DNA of 64,000 nucleotides from Serratia proteamaculans (lineage in GTDB: Bacteria > Pseudomonadota > Gammaproteobacteria > Enterobacterales > Enterobacteriaceae), in contig NZ_SWDE01000001.1 of the NCBI RefSeq assembly GCF_013337185.1, positions 1,984,001 through 2,048,000 on the forward strand, read 5' to 3'. The stretch's first letter is position 1; every line of letters begins with the position of its first letter. A model generated the notes under the pieces. It saw nothing but the letters and a program-made list of their open reading frames with translations. It had not been told where the DNA came from and searched no databases. This document shows positions 35,799 to 45,954 of this stretch, in pieces. A program made the translations under genes and the position numbers.

Positions 35799-35906
35799 TA
35801 AATGGATTTGTCCGCTAATTCAGCAAATTAACCGACCAGGCTGGGGTGTAACGCAACGCCGCTAGCCAATGGCAGGCTATCGCACAGGGAATTGATTAAA
35901 TATTGC

Positions 35907-35922
35907 GCACTATTTTGGTGCG
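35907..35922 (-). promoter_or_regulatory. Probable NtrC enhancer site for glnK-amtB
   Basis: GCACTATTTTGGTGCG differs little from the known E. coli glnA NtrC site (GCACTATATTGGTGCA). It lies about 140 bp upstream of the predicted start, a normal enhancer distance. Only one clear site was seen. Confidence 0.72.
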
Positions 35923-35999
35923 TGACGCGTCGAAAAAGTGCAGAGAAAGGGATTTAAAACGCAGCGATGCCTGTTTGTGGTGCGTGGTGAGAAAAGAAA

Positions 36000-36019
36000 G
36001 AGGCCGCTAAAGCGGCCTC
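36000..36019 (-). terminator. Terminator after mdlB
   Basis: Perfect eight-bp stem GAGGCCGC / GCGGCCTC with a 4-nt loop. On the reverse strand it runs into TTTCTTTTC. Confidence 0.75.
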
Positions 36020-36024
36020 ATTGA

Positions 36025-37803
36025 TCATGCAGTTTGTGTTTCTTCGCGGTTGGCGGCCGCCAGCTCTTCGCCAACCAGCTGCAGTTGATACATCTGGTAG
36101 TAACGCCCCTGCTGCGCCAGCAGTTGCTGATGATTCCCCTGCTCGACGGCATGGCCGCGGTGCAACACCAGAATTGAGTCGGCATCAACAATGGTCGACA
36201 AGCGGTGAGCGATCACCACCAGCGTAGTGTGCTCGCGGATCAAACTCAGCGCCCGCTGAATCGCTTGTTCCGTACCCGAGTCAATGTTGGCGGTGGCTTC
36301 GTCAAGGATCAGGATCTGCGGTGCCTGCACCAACACCCTGGCCATCGCCAATAGCTGCTTCTGGCCCACCGACAGGTTATTACCCTGCTCGCCCAGCCGG
36401 GTATGAATGCCTTCAGGGAAAGAGCGAACCAACTCAGCCAGTTGCACCCTTTCCAATGCCTGCCAAACCGCCGCTTCACTAATATTGCGCCCCAGAGTCA
36501 CGTTGGCCAGCACCGATTCGGCGATCACCACCGGATCCTGCTGCACCATAGCGATGCCCTGGCGCAGGGTAGCGTGTGAAAGGCTGGACAGAGGACGCCC
36601 GTCGAGACGCACTTCCCCGTGATCGACCGGATAATAGCCCATCAGCAAATTGGCCAGCGTGCTCTTGCCGCTGCCGGTATGACCGACCAGCGCCACAAAG
36701 CCGCGTGAAGGCACCGACAGCGAAATATGCTGCAGTACCTTCTTGTCATCCCGGTAGGAAAAACTCAGGTCGTCAATATCAATACGACCGCTCTCCAGCG
36801 GACGATTGTCCGTACCGTAGCTCTGCTGACTGCGATCCATCAGTTCGAAAATACGCTCACCGGCCACCACCGCCTGCTGCAAAATCGACTGTTGCGAGGT
36901 CAACTCTATCAACGGCTCATTCAGACGCCCCAGATAGTTGATAAAGGCATACAGCACACCGACGCCGATCGCTCCCTCACCGCTGAAGCCGAACAGCATC
37001 AGCAGGCCACACAGCACCAGCGCCGAAAACAGGCTGAGCAGCGGACGCAGCAGGAAACCGTCCAGGCGCAGCGTTTGCATACGCGCGGTATAGTGGGAAC
37101 GGCTGGCAGCGCTCATGCGCTCCCCGAAGCGGATCTGCTGGCGGAACTGCTGGATCACCCCCATGCCGTTAATCACTTCGTTAAAGCCGTCGTTGATGTC
37201 CGCCAGATAGCTACGCACCCGGCGTACAATAGGTATGCTGTAGTATTGGTAAATACCCATCACCACAAATACCGCCGGGAAGATGCAGATAGCCACCAGC
37301 GCCATGCGCCAGTCGAGGCTGAACATGGCCACCAGCATAGCGCCAATCAGCGCCGCACTTTTCAGCACCGTGGACACCACCATCACGTACAGGTCTTTGA
37401 TCACCTCGGTGTCATTGGTCACCCGCGAGATCAACTGCCCGACCGGCTGAGTATCAAAAGCGCTCAGCGGTTGGCGCAATGCGGCATCCATCACGTCCGT
37501 TCGCAGCCGTTGAACTACCCCGACCGCCGCCTGGTTAAACAGCAACGCCTGAAAATAGTGGAGCGCCGCCGCCAACAGTTCCAGCAAAATATAGGCCGCC
37601 GCCAGCCCGCAGACGATAGTCAGCGGCAACTGCCCCTTGGCAACATAGTTATCGATAAAGTAGCTGACCAGGATCGGCCCGGCGACTTCCGCCGCCGCCG
37701 CGACCCAAAGCATCAACACCGCCAGCCCCAGCGGTTTGCGATACGGCGATCCATAAGCCAGCAAGCGTTTCAGCGTCGGCCACAACTTTTGCATCTTATT
37801 CAT
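36025..37803 (-). CDS. mdlB: ABC multidrug exporter half-transporter MdlB
   Basis: 592 residues: an N-terminal six-helix exporter domain and a C-terminal ATPase. ATPase motifs are Walker [10 protein letters not shown], the signature [15 protein letters not shown], Walker [13 protein letters not shown] and the H-loop IAHRL. The start at 37803 overlaps the end of mdlA (ATGAATAA), giving [20 protein letters not shown] as in E. coli MdlB; the longer open frame upstream lies inside mdlA and is not used. It forms a heterodimer with MdlA. The exported substrate is not established. Confidence 0.94.
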   Translation of the reverse strand: MNKMQKLWPTLKRLLAYGSPYRKPLGLAVLMLWVAAAAEVAGPILVSYFIDNYVAKGQLPLTIVCGLAAAYILLELLAAALHYFQALLFNQAAVGVVQRLRTDVMDAALRQPLSAFDTQPVGQLISRVTNDTEVIKDLYVMVVSTVLKSAALIGAMLVAMFSLDWRMALVAICIFPAVFVVMGIYQYYSIPIVRRVRSYLADINDGFNEVINGMGVIQQFRQQIRFGERMSAASRSHYTARMQTLRLDGFLLRPLLSLFSALVLCGLLMLFGFSGEGAIGVGVLYAFINYLGRLNEPLIELTSQQSILQQAVVAGERIFELMDRSQQSYGTDNRPLESGRIDIDDLSFSYRDDKKVLQHISLSVPSRGFVALVGHTGSGKSTLANLLMGYYPVDHGEVRLDGRPLSSLSHATLRQGIAMVQQDPVVIAESVLANVTLGRNISEAAVWQALERVQLAELVRSFPEGIHTRLGEQGNNLSVGQKQLLAMARVLVQAPQILILDEATANIDSGTEQAIQRALSLIREHTTLVVIAHRLSTIVDADSILVLHRGHAVEQGNHQQLLAQQGRYYQMYQLQLVGEELAAANREETQTA

Positions 37804-39571
37804 TGGCTTCACTCTCCTCACCGCTTTCCGGGGCCTCATCCAATGCCGCCTCCAGTTGCTGATAGCGATACATCTCGCGATACCAGCCGGGTTGAGCCGC
37901 CAGGGACGCATGCTGGCCACGCTGTGCCACACCGCCGTGCTGGATCACCAGAATTTCGCTGGCTTCGGTCAACGCCGAAAGCCGGTGCGCGCTGATAATT
38001 ACCGTGCGGTTTTGCCCCCAGCTGCGCAGGTTATGCAGGATTTGGTGTTCGGTACGGCCATCCACCGCCGACAACGCGTCGTCGAGGATCAGGATTTCCG
38101 CGTCCAGCAACAGGGCGCGGGCGATAGAAATACGCTGCTTCTGGCCACCGGAAAGCATCACGCCACGCTCACCCACCTCGGTTTCATAGCCTTGCGGCAA
38201 GCGCAAAATATCTTCATGCACGCTGGCCAGGCGGGCCGCACGCTCAATCTGTTCCTGCGTCGCCCCTGGGTTGCCGAGCGCGATATTGTTCGCCACGCTG
38301 TCAGAGAACAAAAACGGGGTCTGACTGACTACCGACAGCCGCGAACGCCAGTCGTCGAGTTTCACCTGGGTCAACGGCAGCCCCTGATAGCTAATCTGGC
38401 CGTCATCAACATCAAACTGACGCTGGATCAGTGACAGCAACGTCGATTTACCGGCACCGGTCGGGCCGCACAGGCCGAGCATTTGCCCCGGCTCCAGCTT
38501 CAGTACCACATCGTGCAGCGCCGCATGGGTATTGCCCGGATAGTGAAATGCGCGAATGTCGATGGCCAGATTGCCACGCCCAGCCGGCAAGGCTTGCTCG
38601 CCGTCCGTCACTGCCGGCGCTTCATCCAGCAGGCTGCGGATACGGCTATAGGCCGCGCTGCCACGTTCAACGATGTTGAACATCCAGGCCAGCGCCAACA
38701 TGGGCCAAATCATCAGGCCGAGGTACATCACAAAGCTGGTCAATTGCCCCAGCGTCAGGGTGCCGTTCACCACCATCCAACTGCCGCCGCCGATAGCCAG
38801 CAGATTGGCGGTACCGATAGCGATATAAATCGTCGGATCGAAACGGGCATCCACCCGCGCCACGTGCATATTTTTGGCGCCGGTCTGGGCGGCCACTTCA
38901 GCAAACTGATTGGACTGATGATCTTCCAGGCCGAACGCCTTGATCATGCGGATACTGGTCATGCTTTCCTGCGCCTGATCGTTCAGGCTGGAAAACGCTG
39001 CCTGCGCCGATTTAAAACGCTGGTGCAACTGGTCGCCGTAGTACTTGATGACGATCGCCATGATTGGCATCGGGATCAGCGACAACAGGGTCAGCTGCCA
39101 GCTAATTTGGGTGCTCATCACCACCAGCACCGCCAAGCCCATCACCAGTGAATCGACCAGCGTCAGCACCCCTTCACCGGCGGCAAAAACCACGCGGTCG
39201 ACATCATTGGTGGCACGCGCCATCAGATCGCCGGTGCGATGACGCAGATAGAAGGCCGGATTCTGACGGCTAAGCTGACGGTAGAAGTTTTCACGCAGCT
39301 CCACGGCAAGCTGATAGGACGCCCCAAACAGCAGAACCCGCCACACGTAGCGCAGCAGGTAGACCACCACGGCGGTGCCGAGCATCAGCCCCAGCCATGC
39401 CATTAATACGCCGCCGGACATCTGTTTTTCTGTGACGCCATCCACAATGATCCCCACCAGCTTGGGCGGCAACAGTTGCAGTATGGCAATGATGATCAGC
39501 AGCACCACCGCCCCGAGGTAGCGGCGCCACTCGCGGCGGAAATACCAGCCGATTTGAGCAAATAGTCTCAC
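37796..39571 (-). CDS. mdlA: ABC multidrug exporter half-transporter MdlA
   Basis: 591 residues with the same layout as MdlB: a transmembrane exporter domain in residues about 1-310, then an ATPase. Visible motifs are Walker [10 protein letters not shown], signature [15 protein letters not shown], Walker [13 protein letters not shown] and H-loop ISAHRL. In Walker B the catalytic Glu is replaced by Asp (LDDALS), a common degenerate-site feature of heterodimeric exporters. The gene lies 91 bases after decR on the same strand and overlaps mdlB, so decR-mdlA-mdlB may share transcripts. Confidence 0.94.
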   Translation of the reverse strand: MRLFAQIGWYFRREWRRYLGAVVLLIIIAILQLLPPKLVGIIVDGVTEKQMSGGVLMAWLGLMLGTAVVVYLLRYVWRVLLFGASYQLAVELRENFYRQLSRQNPAFYLRHRTGDLMARATNDVDRVVFAAGEGVLTLVDSLVMGLAVLVVMSTQISWQLTLLSLIPMPIMAIVIKYYGDQLHQRFKSAQAAFSSLNDQAQESMTSIRMIKAFGLEDHQSNQFAEVAAQTGAKNMHVARVDARFDPTIYIAIGTANLLAIGGGSWMVVNGTLTLGQLTSFVMYLGLMIWPMLALAWMFNIVERGSAAYSRIRSLLDEAPAVTDGEQALPAGRGNLAIDIRAFHYPGNTHAALHDVVLKLEPGQMLGLCGPTGAGKSTLLSLIQRQFDVDDGQISYQGLPLTQVKLDDWRSRLSVVSQTPFLFSDSVANNIALGNPGATQEQIERAARLASVHEDILRLPQGYETEVGERGVMLSGGQKQRISIARALLLDAEILILDDALSAVDGRTEHQILHNLRSWGQNRTVIISAHRLSALTEASEILVIQHGGVAQRGQHASLAAQPGWYREMYRYQQLEAALDEAPESGEESEANE

Positions 39572-39662
39572 GCAGTTTTATTCCAGGATGTAATGTTTTT
39601 ATCTCTCGTTCTGCCTCAGCAGAGTAGGATACCACCGTTACTTTGCCAATTTGGTGAACTTT

Positions 39663-40124
39663 TCACTCAGGAACCGGCAGTGCGGTGGTGTATTTGATTT
39701 TTTCCATCGCGAAGCTGGAAGTGACGTCGATCAGCCCCGGCACGCCGTTCACCAGGCGCTTGTAAAAGCTGTCGTAACTTTTCATATCCGCCACTTCCAC
39801 CTGCATCAGGTAATCGTACTCTCCCGCCATGCGATAGAAGGCCAGCACCTCCGGCATTTGCTTGGTCAGTTGCACGAACTGTTGATACCACTCACTGCTG
39901 TGCTGCTGAGTTTTGATCAGCACAAATGCCGTCAGGCCCAGGCCGAGCTTTTCGTTATCCAGCAGCGCGACCCGCCCTCGGATATAACCTTCTTCTTCCA
40001 ACCGCTTGAGCCTTTTCCAGCAGGGTGTTGACGTCAGATTGACCGCGTCGGCCAGCACCTGCAGCGGTTGCGTACAGTCCTGTTGCAGCATGCACAGTAA
40101 TTTACGGTCTGTTTTATCTAACAT
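39663..40124 (-). CDS. decR: Lrp-family cysteine-responsive regulator DecR
   Basis: 153 residues: an N-terminal helix-turn-helix ([20 protein letters not shown]) and a C-terminal RAM/AsnC effector domain. Close to E. coli DecR (YbaO), which activates cysteine-detoxifying genes when cysteine is high. Here it is divergent from a PLP-dependent cysteine-desulfhydrase-like gene across 120 bp that contain an 8-bp inverted repeat. This pairing resembles ccdR-ccdA of Pantoea. Direct control of the neighbour is therefore a strong inference. Confidence 0.93.
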   Translation of the reverse strand: MLDKTDRKLLCMLQQDCTQPLQVLADAVNLTSTPCWKRLKRLEEEGYIRGRVALLDNEKLGLGLTAFVLIKTQQHSSEWYQQFVQLTKQMPEVLAFYRMAGEYDYLMQVEVADMKSYDSFYKRLVNGVPGLIDVTSSFAMEKIKYTTALPVPE

Positions 40125-40168
40125 ATCGCCAATCCGGAGAATATTTTTCTCTCATTAGGCGATTAAAC

Positions 40169-40194
40169 AGGAAAAATGGCAATCCTTTTTTCCT
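40169..40194. promoter_or_regulatory. Candidate DecR operator
   Basis: Perfect inverted repeat AGGAAAAA-N10-TTTTTCCT in the divergent decR gap, just upstream of a -10-like TATATT (40205-40210) for the rightward gene. Symmetric A/T-rich sites suit Lrp-family dimers. Binding is inferred. Confidence 0.45.
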
Positions 40195-40244
40195 CACGGC
40201 AGGCTATATTATGCAACAAATAAGCCCCCCTATTCTGAGGCCAA

Positions 40245-41288
40245 ATGATGACAAATTCTTGGGTTAAATATGCTATCGGCGAAATAGAAGCGGATTTTCA
40301 ACGCTCCGCCGATACCCACCTGATCCGCCTGAACCTGCCGGAATTTCCCGGTATCTGCCTGTACCTGAAAGATGAAAGTACTCACCCAACCGGCAGCCTG
40401 AAGCACCGGCTGGCGCGTTCACTGTTTCTGTACGGTCTGTGTAACGGCTGGATCACCGAAAACACCACCATTATCGAGGCCTCCTCCGGCAGTACCGCGG
40501 TATCCGAAGCTTACTTCGCCCGGCTGATTGGCCTGCCGTTTATTGCCGTCATGCCTTCCTGTACCGCACGCCGCAAGGTTGAGCAGATCGCGTTCTACGG
40601 CGGTCGCTGTCACTTCGTCGATCATGCGGCGCAGATTTACGCCGTCTCCGAGCAGTTGGCGCAAGAGTTGAACGGCCACTATATGGATCAGTTCACCTAC
40701 GCTGAGCGGGCCACCGACTGGCGCGGCAACAACAACATCGCCGACAGCATCTTCCGCCAGATGGAACGCGAACCTTTCCCGGTACCCAAACATATCGTGA
40801 TGAGCGCCGGTACCGGCGGCACCTCCGCGACCCTGGGCCGCTATATCCGCTATCAGGGGCACGACACCCGCCTGACGGTGGTCGATCCGGAAAACTCGGT
40901 GTTCTATGATTGCTTCCACCAGCGTGACCGCACCCTGATTGGCAGCTGCGGCAGCCGTATCGAGGGCATTGGCCGCCCACGTGCCGAGCCATCCTTTATT
41001 CCGTCAGTGGTCGACAGCATGATCCGCGTGCCGGATGCCGCCAGCGTCGCCACTATCCACTGGCTGGAAACGGTGCTCGGACGCAAGGTTGGGGCATCAA
41101 CCGGCACCAACGTGTGGGGTGCGCTACAGTTGGCGAAGCAAATGCGGGAAAACGGCGAGCAGGGTTCGATTGTGACTCTGCTGTGCGACAGCGGTGAGCG
41201 CTACCTGGACACCTATTACAACCCGGAATGGGTCAGAAACAATATCGGTGATCTAACGCCTCATCTGGCGCAGTTGGCAGATTTGTAA
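40245..41288 (+). CDS. PLP-dependent cysteine desulfhydrase-like protein (CcdA type)
   Basis: 347-residue fold-type II PLP enzyme related to cysteine synthase. The PLP-binding lysine lies in [27 protein letters not shown] is the substrate-binding loop, and [14 protein letters not shown] is the phosphate-binding glycine loop. The divergent Lrp-type regulator decR and the lack of sulfur-assimilation neighbours favour cysteine breakdown to pyruvate, ammonia and sulfide over synthesis, as described for Pantoea CcdA. GAGG lies seven bases before the first ATG. The exact reaction remains inferred. Confidence 0.8.
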   Translation: MMTNSWVKYAIGEIEADFQRSADTHLIRLNLPEFPGICLYLKDESTHPTGSLKHRLARSLFLYGLCNGWITENTTIIEASSGSTAVSEAYFARLIGLPFIAVMPSCTARRKVEQIAFYGGRCHFVDHAAQIYAVSEQLAQELNGHYMDQFTYAERATDWRGNNNIADSIFRQMEREPFPVPKHIVMSAGTGGTSATLGRYIRYQGHDTRLTVVDPENSVFYDCFHQRDRTLIGSCGSRIEGIGRPRAEPSFIPSVVDSMIRVPDAASVATIHWLETVLGRKVGASTGTNVWGALQLAKQMRENGEQGSIVTLLCDSGERYLDTYYNPEWVRNNIGDLTPHLAQLADL

Positions 41289-41310
41289 TCAACAGGTTCA
41301 GACGAAAAAA

Positions 41311-41336
41311 AGCCGGGTAAGTCTAACCGGCCGGCT
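41311..41336 (-). terminator. Terminator after cof
   Basis: Stem AGCCGG / CCGGCT. On the reverse strand it is followed by seven T. The loop is 14 nt, with possible extra pairing inside. Confidence 0.65.
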
Positions 41337-41348
41337 GCCAATAAAGCC

Positions 41349-42173
41349 TCATAATTCGGGGGAATAGGTGAGGTAGGGTGAACGCAGCCAATGTTGCAAA
41401 TAGTGGGCCACCGCCTGCTGTTCGCAGTGGCCGATAACCGGTAGCTGTGGCAATAGCGACTTCAGCTGTGGCAGGGCATTGCCCATCACCACCCCGTGCC
41501 CGACTGCCGCCAGCATTTCCTTGTCGTTCATCGCATCACCAAACGCCATACAGTCCGCCATCTTCAGCCCCAGATGGCGGCTCAGCATATCCAGCGCCGA
41601 GCCCTTGTTGCAGCCCAGAGGCAAGACTTCCAGGCATTCATAGGCCGAGAAACAGAGATCAACCCGCGCAGCAAAGTGCCGGCGCAGCTGCACCTGAAGT
41701 TTCAGCAGCTCCTCATGCGGCCCAACAAAACAAACCTTGCTGTTGCCGAACGCCGGTAAACGCCGCAGTTCGGCAAGCTGATAATGGAAGCCGCTCAGGT
41801 GGTGGGCCTGCAACATTTCCTCCGGCAGCGCAAACTCGGTCATCCAGCCTTCATCACGGAAGACGTGCATGCTGGCGTCGGTACGCCAATGGGTATGCAG
41901 CACCTCTTCGGCAATATCGGCCGGCAAATCGGTAGCCTGCAGTTGCTGCCCTCGGTCGTCATAGACCCGCGTGCCGTTGCCGGTAATCAGATAGCCCTGC
42001 AGGCCTAACTGCGCCATGATCGGCTGTGCATCAAGGTAGTGGCGCCCGGTGGCGAAAGTGACGATCATCTCCCGCTCGAGGAGTTGCTTTAGCACCGCCA
42101 GAGTTTCCGGCCCGACCCGGTGATCCGGTGTCAACAACGTGCCGTCCATATCAAAAGCCGCCAGGCGATACAT
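41349..42173 (-). CDS. cof: HAD-superfamily phosphatase Cof
   Basis: 274 residues from the ATG at 42173 (GAGG five bases upstream). It is a Cof-type HAD hydrolase. E. coli Cof hydrolyses the thiamine intermediate HMP-pyrophosphate and other small phosphates. Motif I is [10 protein letters not shown] at the N-terminus, motif II TFATGR, motif III the Lys in [12 protein letters not shown], and motif [13 protein letters not shown]. It is divergent from ybaE, as in E. coli. Confidence 0.93.
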   Translation of the reverse strand: MYRLAAFDMDGTLLTPDHRVGPETLAVLKQLLEREMIVTFATGRHYLDAQPIMAQLGLQGYLITGNGTRVYDDRGQQLQATDLPADIAEEVLHTHWRTDASMHVFRDEGWMTEFALPEEMLQAHHLSGFHYQLAELRRLPAFGNSKVCFVGPHEELLKLQVQLRRHFAARVDLCFSAYECLEVLPLGCNKGSALDMLSRHLGLKMADCMAFGDAMNDKEMLAAVGHGVVMGNALPQLKSLLPQLPVIGHCEQQAVAHYLQHWLRSPYLTYSPEL

Positions 42174-42277
42174 AAGAACCTCATGAATGTGAACGCGATT
42201 ACAGTCCCTGCAGTATGGGATGGTATTTACGGAAGTAATAGTGAACAATTCTGGAAAACTGTTCCGGATTTCTCCTT

Positions 42278-44005
42278 ATGCGCCTGACCCATCGTCTCAG
42301 CCAATACCAACGCCTGTACCAGCAGCTCGGGGGCACGCCGGTCGCCACAACCGTCGGCGAGTTGGCGGCGATGTTCTATTGCAGCGAGCGCCACGCCCGC
42401 ACGCTGGTGCAACAACTGCAGGATCAAGGCTGGCTGAGTTGGCAGTCACAGCCCGGACGCGGGAAACGTGCGCACCTGCACTGCCTGAAAACGCCGGATG
42501 AGCTACGCGCTGCCCATCTTCAAAGGTTGCTGAAGGATGGCGATCATCAGGGGGCGCTGGAAATGGCGCAGTTGGATCCGCAACATTTACAGGAGCTGCT
42601 TAGCCCCCATCTTGGTGGTCAATGGCAGGCCGGCAGCCCAACGCTGCGTATTCCCTACTACCGCACGCTCGAATCGCTGGATCCGCTGACCCTGACCGGC
42701 CGCGCCGAACAGCATTTGGTCGCCACCCTGCATGCCGGGCTAACACGTTTTATTACCGGTAATCCCGAGCCGCAATCTGACCTGGCCCACCATTGGCAAA
42801 TCAGCCATGACGGCCTGCGCTGGCAGTTTTTTCTACGCAGCCAACTGCGCTGGCACAACGGTGAGCCACTGACCGGCCAGCAACTGCTGCAAACGCTGGA
42901 AAAACTGCAGAGACACCCTCGCAGCCAACCCAGCCTGGCCAACGTTGCCGCTATCAGTCTTCCCCATGCGCTGTGTCTGCAGTTTGAATTGCAGCATCCA
43001 GACTATTGGTTGGCACACCGGCTGGCGGAGTTGCCTTGCCTGCTGACCCATCCGGAGGCTTCGGGCATGGGGGCCGGCCCGTTTAAGCTGGCGCTGAACC
43101 AACCGCACCTGGTCCGGCTGGAGCAACACCCGTTTTACCATTTGCAGCATCCTTTTCTTGAGAGCATCGAGTATTGGATCACCCCCGAGCTGAACACCGG
43201 TGAGGCTTATACCAGTTGCCAGCATCCGGTACGTATAACCCTCGGTCAGCAGGAAGAGATGGCATTGGCGCGTCCGGTACAGCGCAGCATGAGTCTGGGT
43301 TGGTGCTATCTGGCGGTGAATTTGAAGCACGGCGTGCTCAGTGAGGCTCAGGGGAAAAAACTGCTGATGCTGATCCAGCAATCCAGGCTGTTGGCCAATC
43401 TGCCGGTGCCCAACAGCGTCATCACCCCCAGTAGTGAGATGCTGCCCGGCTGGACAATTCCACAGCATCAGGCCGACGAGGATATTGCCCTGCCCGCCAA
43501 ATTGACGCTGTTGTATCGGCCACCGGTGGAGCTGGAGACGGTCACAGTGGCCTTGCAGCAACTGTTGGCGCAACACGGCTGCGAGCTGGAACTGCGCTAC
43601 TACGCGGGTAAACGCTGGCAAAGCGCCGAACAAATCGAACAGGCCGACCTGCTGCTGGCGGATAATCTGATTGGTGAGTCACCGGAGGCCACACTGGAAA
43701 GCTGGCTGCGGCAAGATACGCTGTGGCGCGGTATCCTGCCCGACGCTCGCTGGCAGCATCAGCAACAAACGCTGCAACAGACTCAGCAGCTCCCGGCACA
43801 GCAAGCACGTTACCAGCAATTGAAAGACTATTATCAGCAGCTTATGGCGGCGGCGATCATCACTCCGTTGTTTCACTATCAGTATCAAATCAGCGCGCCA
43901 CCGCGCATTCATGGCGTCACCCTGACGGCCCACGGGTGGTTCGATTTCTGTCAGGCCTGGCTACCGCCGCCGGTGGAAAATACCACGTTGCCATCAACCG
44001 ACTGA
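42278..44005 (+). CDS. ybaE: SgrR-family regulator YbaE
   Basis: 575 residues: an N-terminal winged helix-turn-helix (VGELAAMFYCSERHARTLVQ) and a long periplasmic-binding-protein-like domain of the oligopeptide-binding class (LTLTGRAEQHLVATLHAGLT, LRWQFFLRSQLRWHNGEPL). This is the SgrR layout: a cytoplasmic transcription factor that senses a small metabolite through the solute-binding domain. It is close to E. coli YbaE in size and position (between cof and queC). Target and ligand are unknown. Confidence 0.9.
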   Translation: MRLTHRLSQYQRLYQQLGGTPVATTVGELAAMFYCSERHARTLVQQLQDQGWLSWQSQPGRGKRAHLHCLKTPDELRAAHLQRLLKDGDHQGALEMAQLDPQHLQELLSPHLGGQWQAGSPTLRIPYYRTLESLDPLTLTGRAEQHLVATLHAGLTRFITGNPEPQSDLAHHWQISHDGLRWQFFLRSQLRWHNGEPLTGQQLLQTLEKLQRHPRSQPSLANVAAISLPHALCLQFELQHPDYWLAHRLAELPCLLTHPEASGMGAGPFKLALNQPHLVRLEQHPFYHLQHPFLESIEYWITPELNTGEAYTSCQHPVRITLGQQEEMALARPVQRSMSLGWCYLAVNLKHGVLSEAQGKKLLMLIQQSRLLANLPVPNSVITPSSEMLPGWTIPQHQADEDIALPAKLTLLYRPPVELETVTVALQQLLAQHGCELELRYYAGKRWQSAEQIEQADLLLADNLIGESPEATLESWLRQDTLWRGILPDARWQHQQQTLQQTQQLPAQQARYQQLKDYYQQLMAAAIITPLFHYQYQISAPPRIHGVTLTAHGWFDFCQAWLPPPVENTTLPSTD

Positions 44006-44122
44006 ATTTGCCCGGCCAGCGGTATGCCACCATTTCTGCTACCATTGCTGCCGCAACGCATTTTTATCTTACCGCCCGAATGTGTATCGGGTAGGGTCTC
44101 AGCAATAAATTGAGGTTATTTT

Positions 44123-44821
44123 ATGAAGCGCGCGGTTGTCGTTTTCAGCGGTGGACAAGATTCCACGACCTGCTTGATTCAGGCATTGAAACAGTATGAT
44201 GAAGTTCACTGCGTCACTTTCGATTACGGCCAGCGCCACCGCGCCGAAATTGAAGTGGCTCAGGAGCTGTCGGTGGCCCTGGGGGCCAAGGCGCATAAGC
44301 TGCTGGACGTAGGCCTGCTCAACGAGCTGGCGATCAGCAGCCTGACCCGTGACAACATTCCGGTTCCCGCCTACGACAGTACCCAGAGCAATGGGTTACC
44401 GAGCACCTTTGTGCCGGGCCGCAACATTCTGTTCCTGACGCTGGCGGCGATTTATGCCTATCAGGTCGAAGCTGAAGCGGTGATCACCGGCGTGTGTGAA
44501 ACCGACTTCTCCGGCTACCCAGACTGTCGCGACGAGTTTGTCAAAGCGCTGAACCAGGCGATAGTGTTGGGCATCGCCCGCGACATCCGCTTTGAAACAC
44601 CGTTGATGTGGCTGAACAAGGCAGAAACCTGGGCAATGGCAGATTACTACCATCAGCTGGAGCTGGTGCAGCAGGACACTCTGACCTGCTACAACGGCAT
44701 CAAAGGCAACGGCTGCGGTGAATGTGCGGCCTGCCATCTGCGCGCCAACGGCCTGCAGCAGTACCAAATCAACAAGGCCGAAGTGATGGCGAGCCTGAAG
44801 AAGAAGACCGGGTTGGTCTGA
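44123..44821 (+). CDS. queC: 7-cyano-7-deazaguanine synthase QueC
   Basis: Converts 7-carboxy-7-deazaguanine, ammonia and ATP to preQ0 in queuosine synthesis. The 232 residues match E. coli QueC (231). The PP-loop ATP motif is [11 protein letters not shown] at the N-terminus. The zinc-binding cysteines are in [19 protein letters not shown] near the C-terminus. GAGG lies nine bases before the ATG. No preQ1-type riboswitch was recognised in the 117-base leader. Confidence 0.97.
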   Translation: MKRAVVVFSGGQDSTTCLIQALKQYDEVHCVTFDYGQRHRAEIEVAQELSVALGAKAHKLLDVGLLNELAISSLTRDNIPVPAYDSTQSNGLPSTFVPGRNILFLTLAAIYAYQVEAEAVITGVCETDFSGYPDCRDEFVKALNQAIVLGIARDIRFETPLMWLNKAETWAMADYYHQLELVQQDTLTCYNGIKGNGCGECAACHLRANGLQQYQINKAEVMASLKKKTGLV

Positions 44822-44831
44822 TGGAATAACG

Positions 44832-44848
44832 GCGGCACAGCTTGCCGC
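44832..44848 (+). terminator. Possible terminator after queC
   Basis: Six-bp stem GCGGCA / TGCCGC with a 5-nt loop, then TCGTTGTTTTAG, between the convergent queC and fadM. Confidence 0.5.
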
Positions 44849-44856
44849 TCGTTGTT

Positions 44857-45270
44857 TTAGCTATTTTCAAGCGGCGTGAGCACCTGCAGGTGTTCGCGCA
44901 GTTGCCCCTCAATCGGCAGTGCCCGCTGGGTTTTCAGATCGACACAAACAAAGGTCAGCAGTGCATCCGCTACCGGAGCCCCGCTGGCATCCTGCGAGAC
45001 CTTCTGGCTCAACACGCCGCTTTTGCCGTTTAGCTGCACCATCTGGCTGTCAATGCGTAGCTTGTCGCCCAATACCGCTGGGGTGCGGTAGTTAATGTTG
45101 ATGTTCACCACGATAAAGGCGATGTTGTTTTCCGTCATCCAGCGGAAGCTTTCCTGATTCTCCAGCCAATCCCAGCGCGCCTCCTCCAGAAACTCCAGAT
45201 AGCGGGCGTTGTTCACGTGCTGATAAACATCAAGATGATAACCACGGACTTTGATAAAGGTCTGGTGCAT
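44857..45270 (-). CDS. fadM: Long-chain acyl-CoA thioesterase FadM
   Basis: 137-residue hot-dog-fold thioesterase of the 4-hydroxybenzoyl-CoA type, equivalent to E. coli FadM (YbaW, 132 residues), which cleaves long-chain acyl-CoA. The motif VRGYHLDVYQHVNNARYLEF contains the catalytic Asp. The start at 45270 is chosen because the frame upstream overlaps a terminator hairpin at 45306-45329. Its GGAG is 12 bases away, so translation may be modest. Control by FadR, as in E. coli, is not visible here. Confidence 0.92.
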   Translation of the reverse strand: MHQTFIKVRGYHLDVYQHVNNARYLEFLEEARWDWLENQESFRWMTENNIAFIVVNININYRTPAVLGDKLRIDSQMVQLNGKSGVLSQKVSQDASGAPVADALLTFVCVDLKTQRALPIEGQLREHLQVLTPLENS

Positions 45271-45305
45271 AGGTGACAACCGCTCCTGCCTGGTGATTAC
45301 AGAAA

Positions 45306-45329
45306 GAAGGAGCCGCAAGCGACTCCTTC
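45306..45329 (-). terminator. Terminator after ybaV
   Basis: Eleven-bp stem GAAGGAGCCGC / GCGACTCCTTC with one mismatch and a 2-base loop core. On the reverse strand it continues TTTCTG. Confidence 0.65.
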
Positions 45330-45425
45330 ACCCATTTGGTCAAGGTGCCAAACTGGTAAGACCTGTAAAATGTAGCAGAGGAAAAAGGGCTGCATTATCA
45401 CTTTGCCACGCAGCCGTGATCGAAA

Positions 45426-45815
45426 TCACATTTTGAGCCGCGCGCGATTCCTTTCAAACAGTGCAGGCCCAATGCCCGGTACTTCCTGAAGCTGCTCAAT
45501 CTGTGTAAAGGGGCCATTCTGCTCGCGGTAGCGCACAATGCTCTCCGCTTTTTTCAATCCAACTCCCTTGAGTATGCTGGCCAGTTGTTCGGCATCGGCC
45601 TGATTGATACTGACCGATGCCTCATCACTGGCAGCCGCCCCGGCCTCTGCCCCCTGCCCGACATTAGCCGCCGGCACGGATAGCGCCGGTTGCCCGGTAA
45701 CTACTTTTTCTTCCGCGGCCAACGCTGGCCCGGCCAGGCAGAGCAGTGCTACGGTCAGCAAGGCTTTAAAGCTAAAACCACTCTCATTTACCGCTTTTAT
45801 TTCTGTAGGTTGCAT
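45426..45815 (-). CDS. ybaV: ComEA-like helix-hairpin-helix protein YbaV
   Basis: 129 residues with a signal peptide or anchor (hydrophobic ALLTVALLCLAGPALA, about 18-33), a spacer rich in Ala, and a C-terminal double helix-hairpin-helix (SINQADAEQLASILKGVGLK, then LQEVPGIGPALFERNRARL). ComEA-type proteins bind DNA in the periplasm; involvement in DNA uptake in this bacterium is not shown. It keeps the E. coli position between fadM and ppiD. Confidence 0.9.
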   Translation of the reverse strand: MQPTEIKAVNESGFSFKALLTVALLCLAGPALAAEEKVVTGQPALSVPAANVGQGAEAGAAASDEASVSINQADAEQLASILKGVGLKKAESIVRYREQNGPFTQIEQLQEVPGIGPALFERNRARLKM

Positions 45816-45897
45816 GCTGTGTCCTCCTTGTGTGTAACAGCAAGCTCACCTTGCCGCAGCAAAGAAACTTCAGCAATTGACGGATTTCAGATATGGA

Positions 45898-45919
45898 AAA
45901 GGCCGCGAAAGCGGCCTTT
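45898..45919 (-). terminator. Terminator after ppiD
   Basis: Nine-bp stem AAAGGCCGC / GCGGCCTTT with loop GAAA. The reverse-strand T run is short (TTTT). Confidence 0.6.
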
Positions 45920-45954
45920 GAGGATTGCATTGCGTTGCAGAAAACTGCGGCGCT

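Noticed and set aside
36727-37995. Open frame of 422 codons antisense to mdlB
   Set aside because: Shadow of the ABC exporter; product is His/Gln/Arg-rich without domains.
44006-44122. preQ1 riboswitch in the queC leader
   Set aside because: No preQ1 aptamer pattern could be recognised in the 117 bases.
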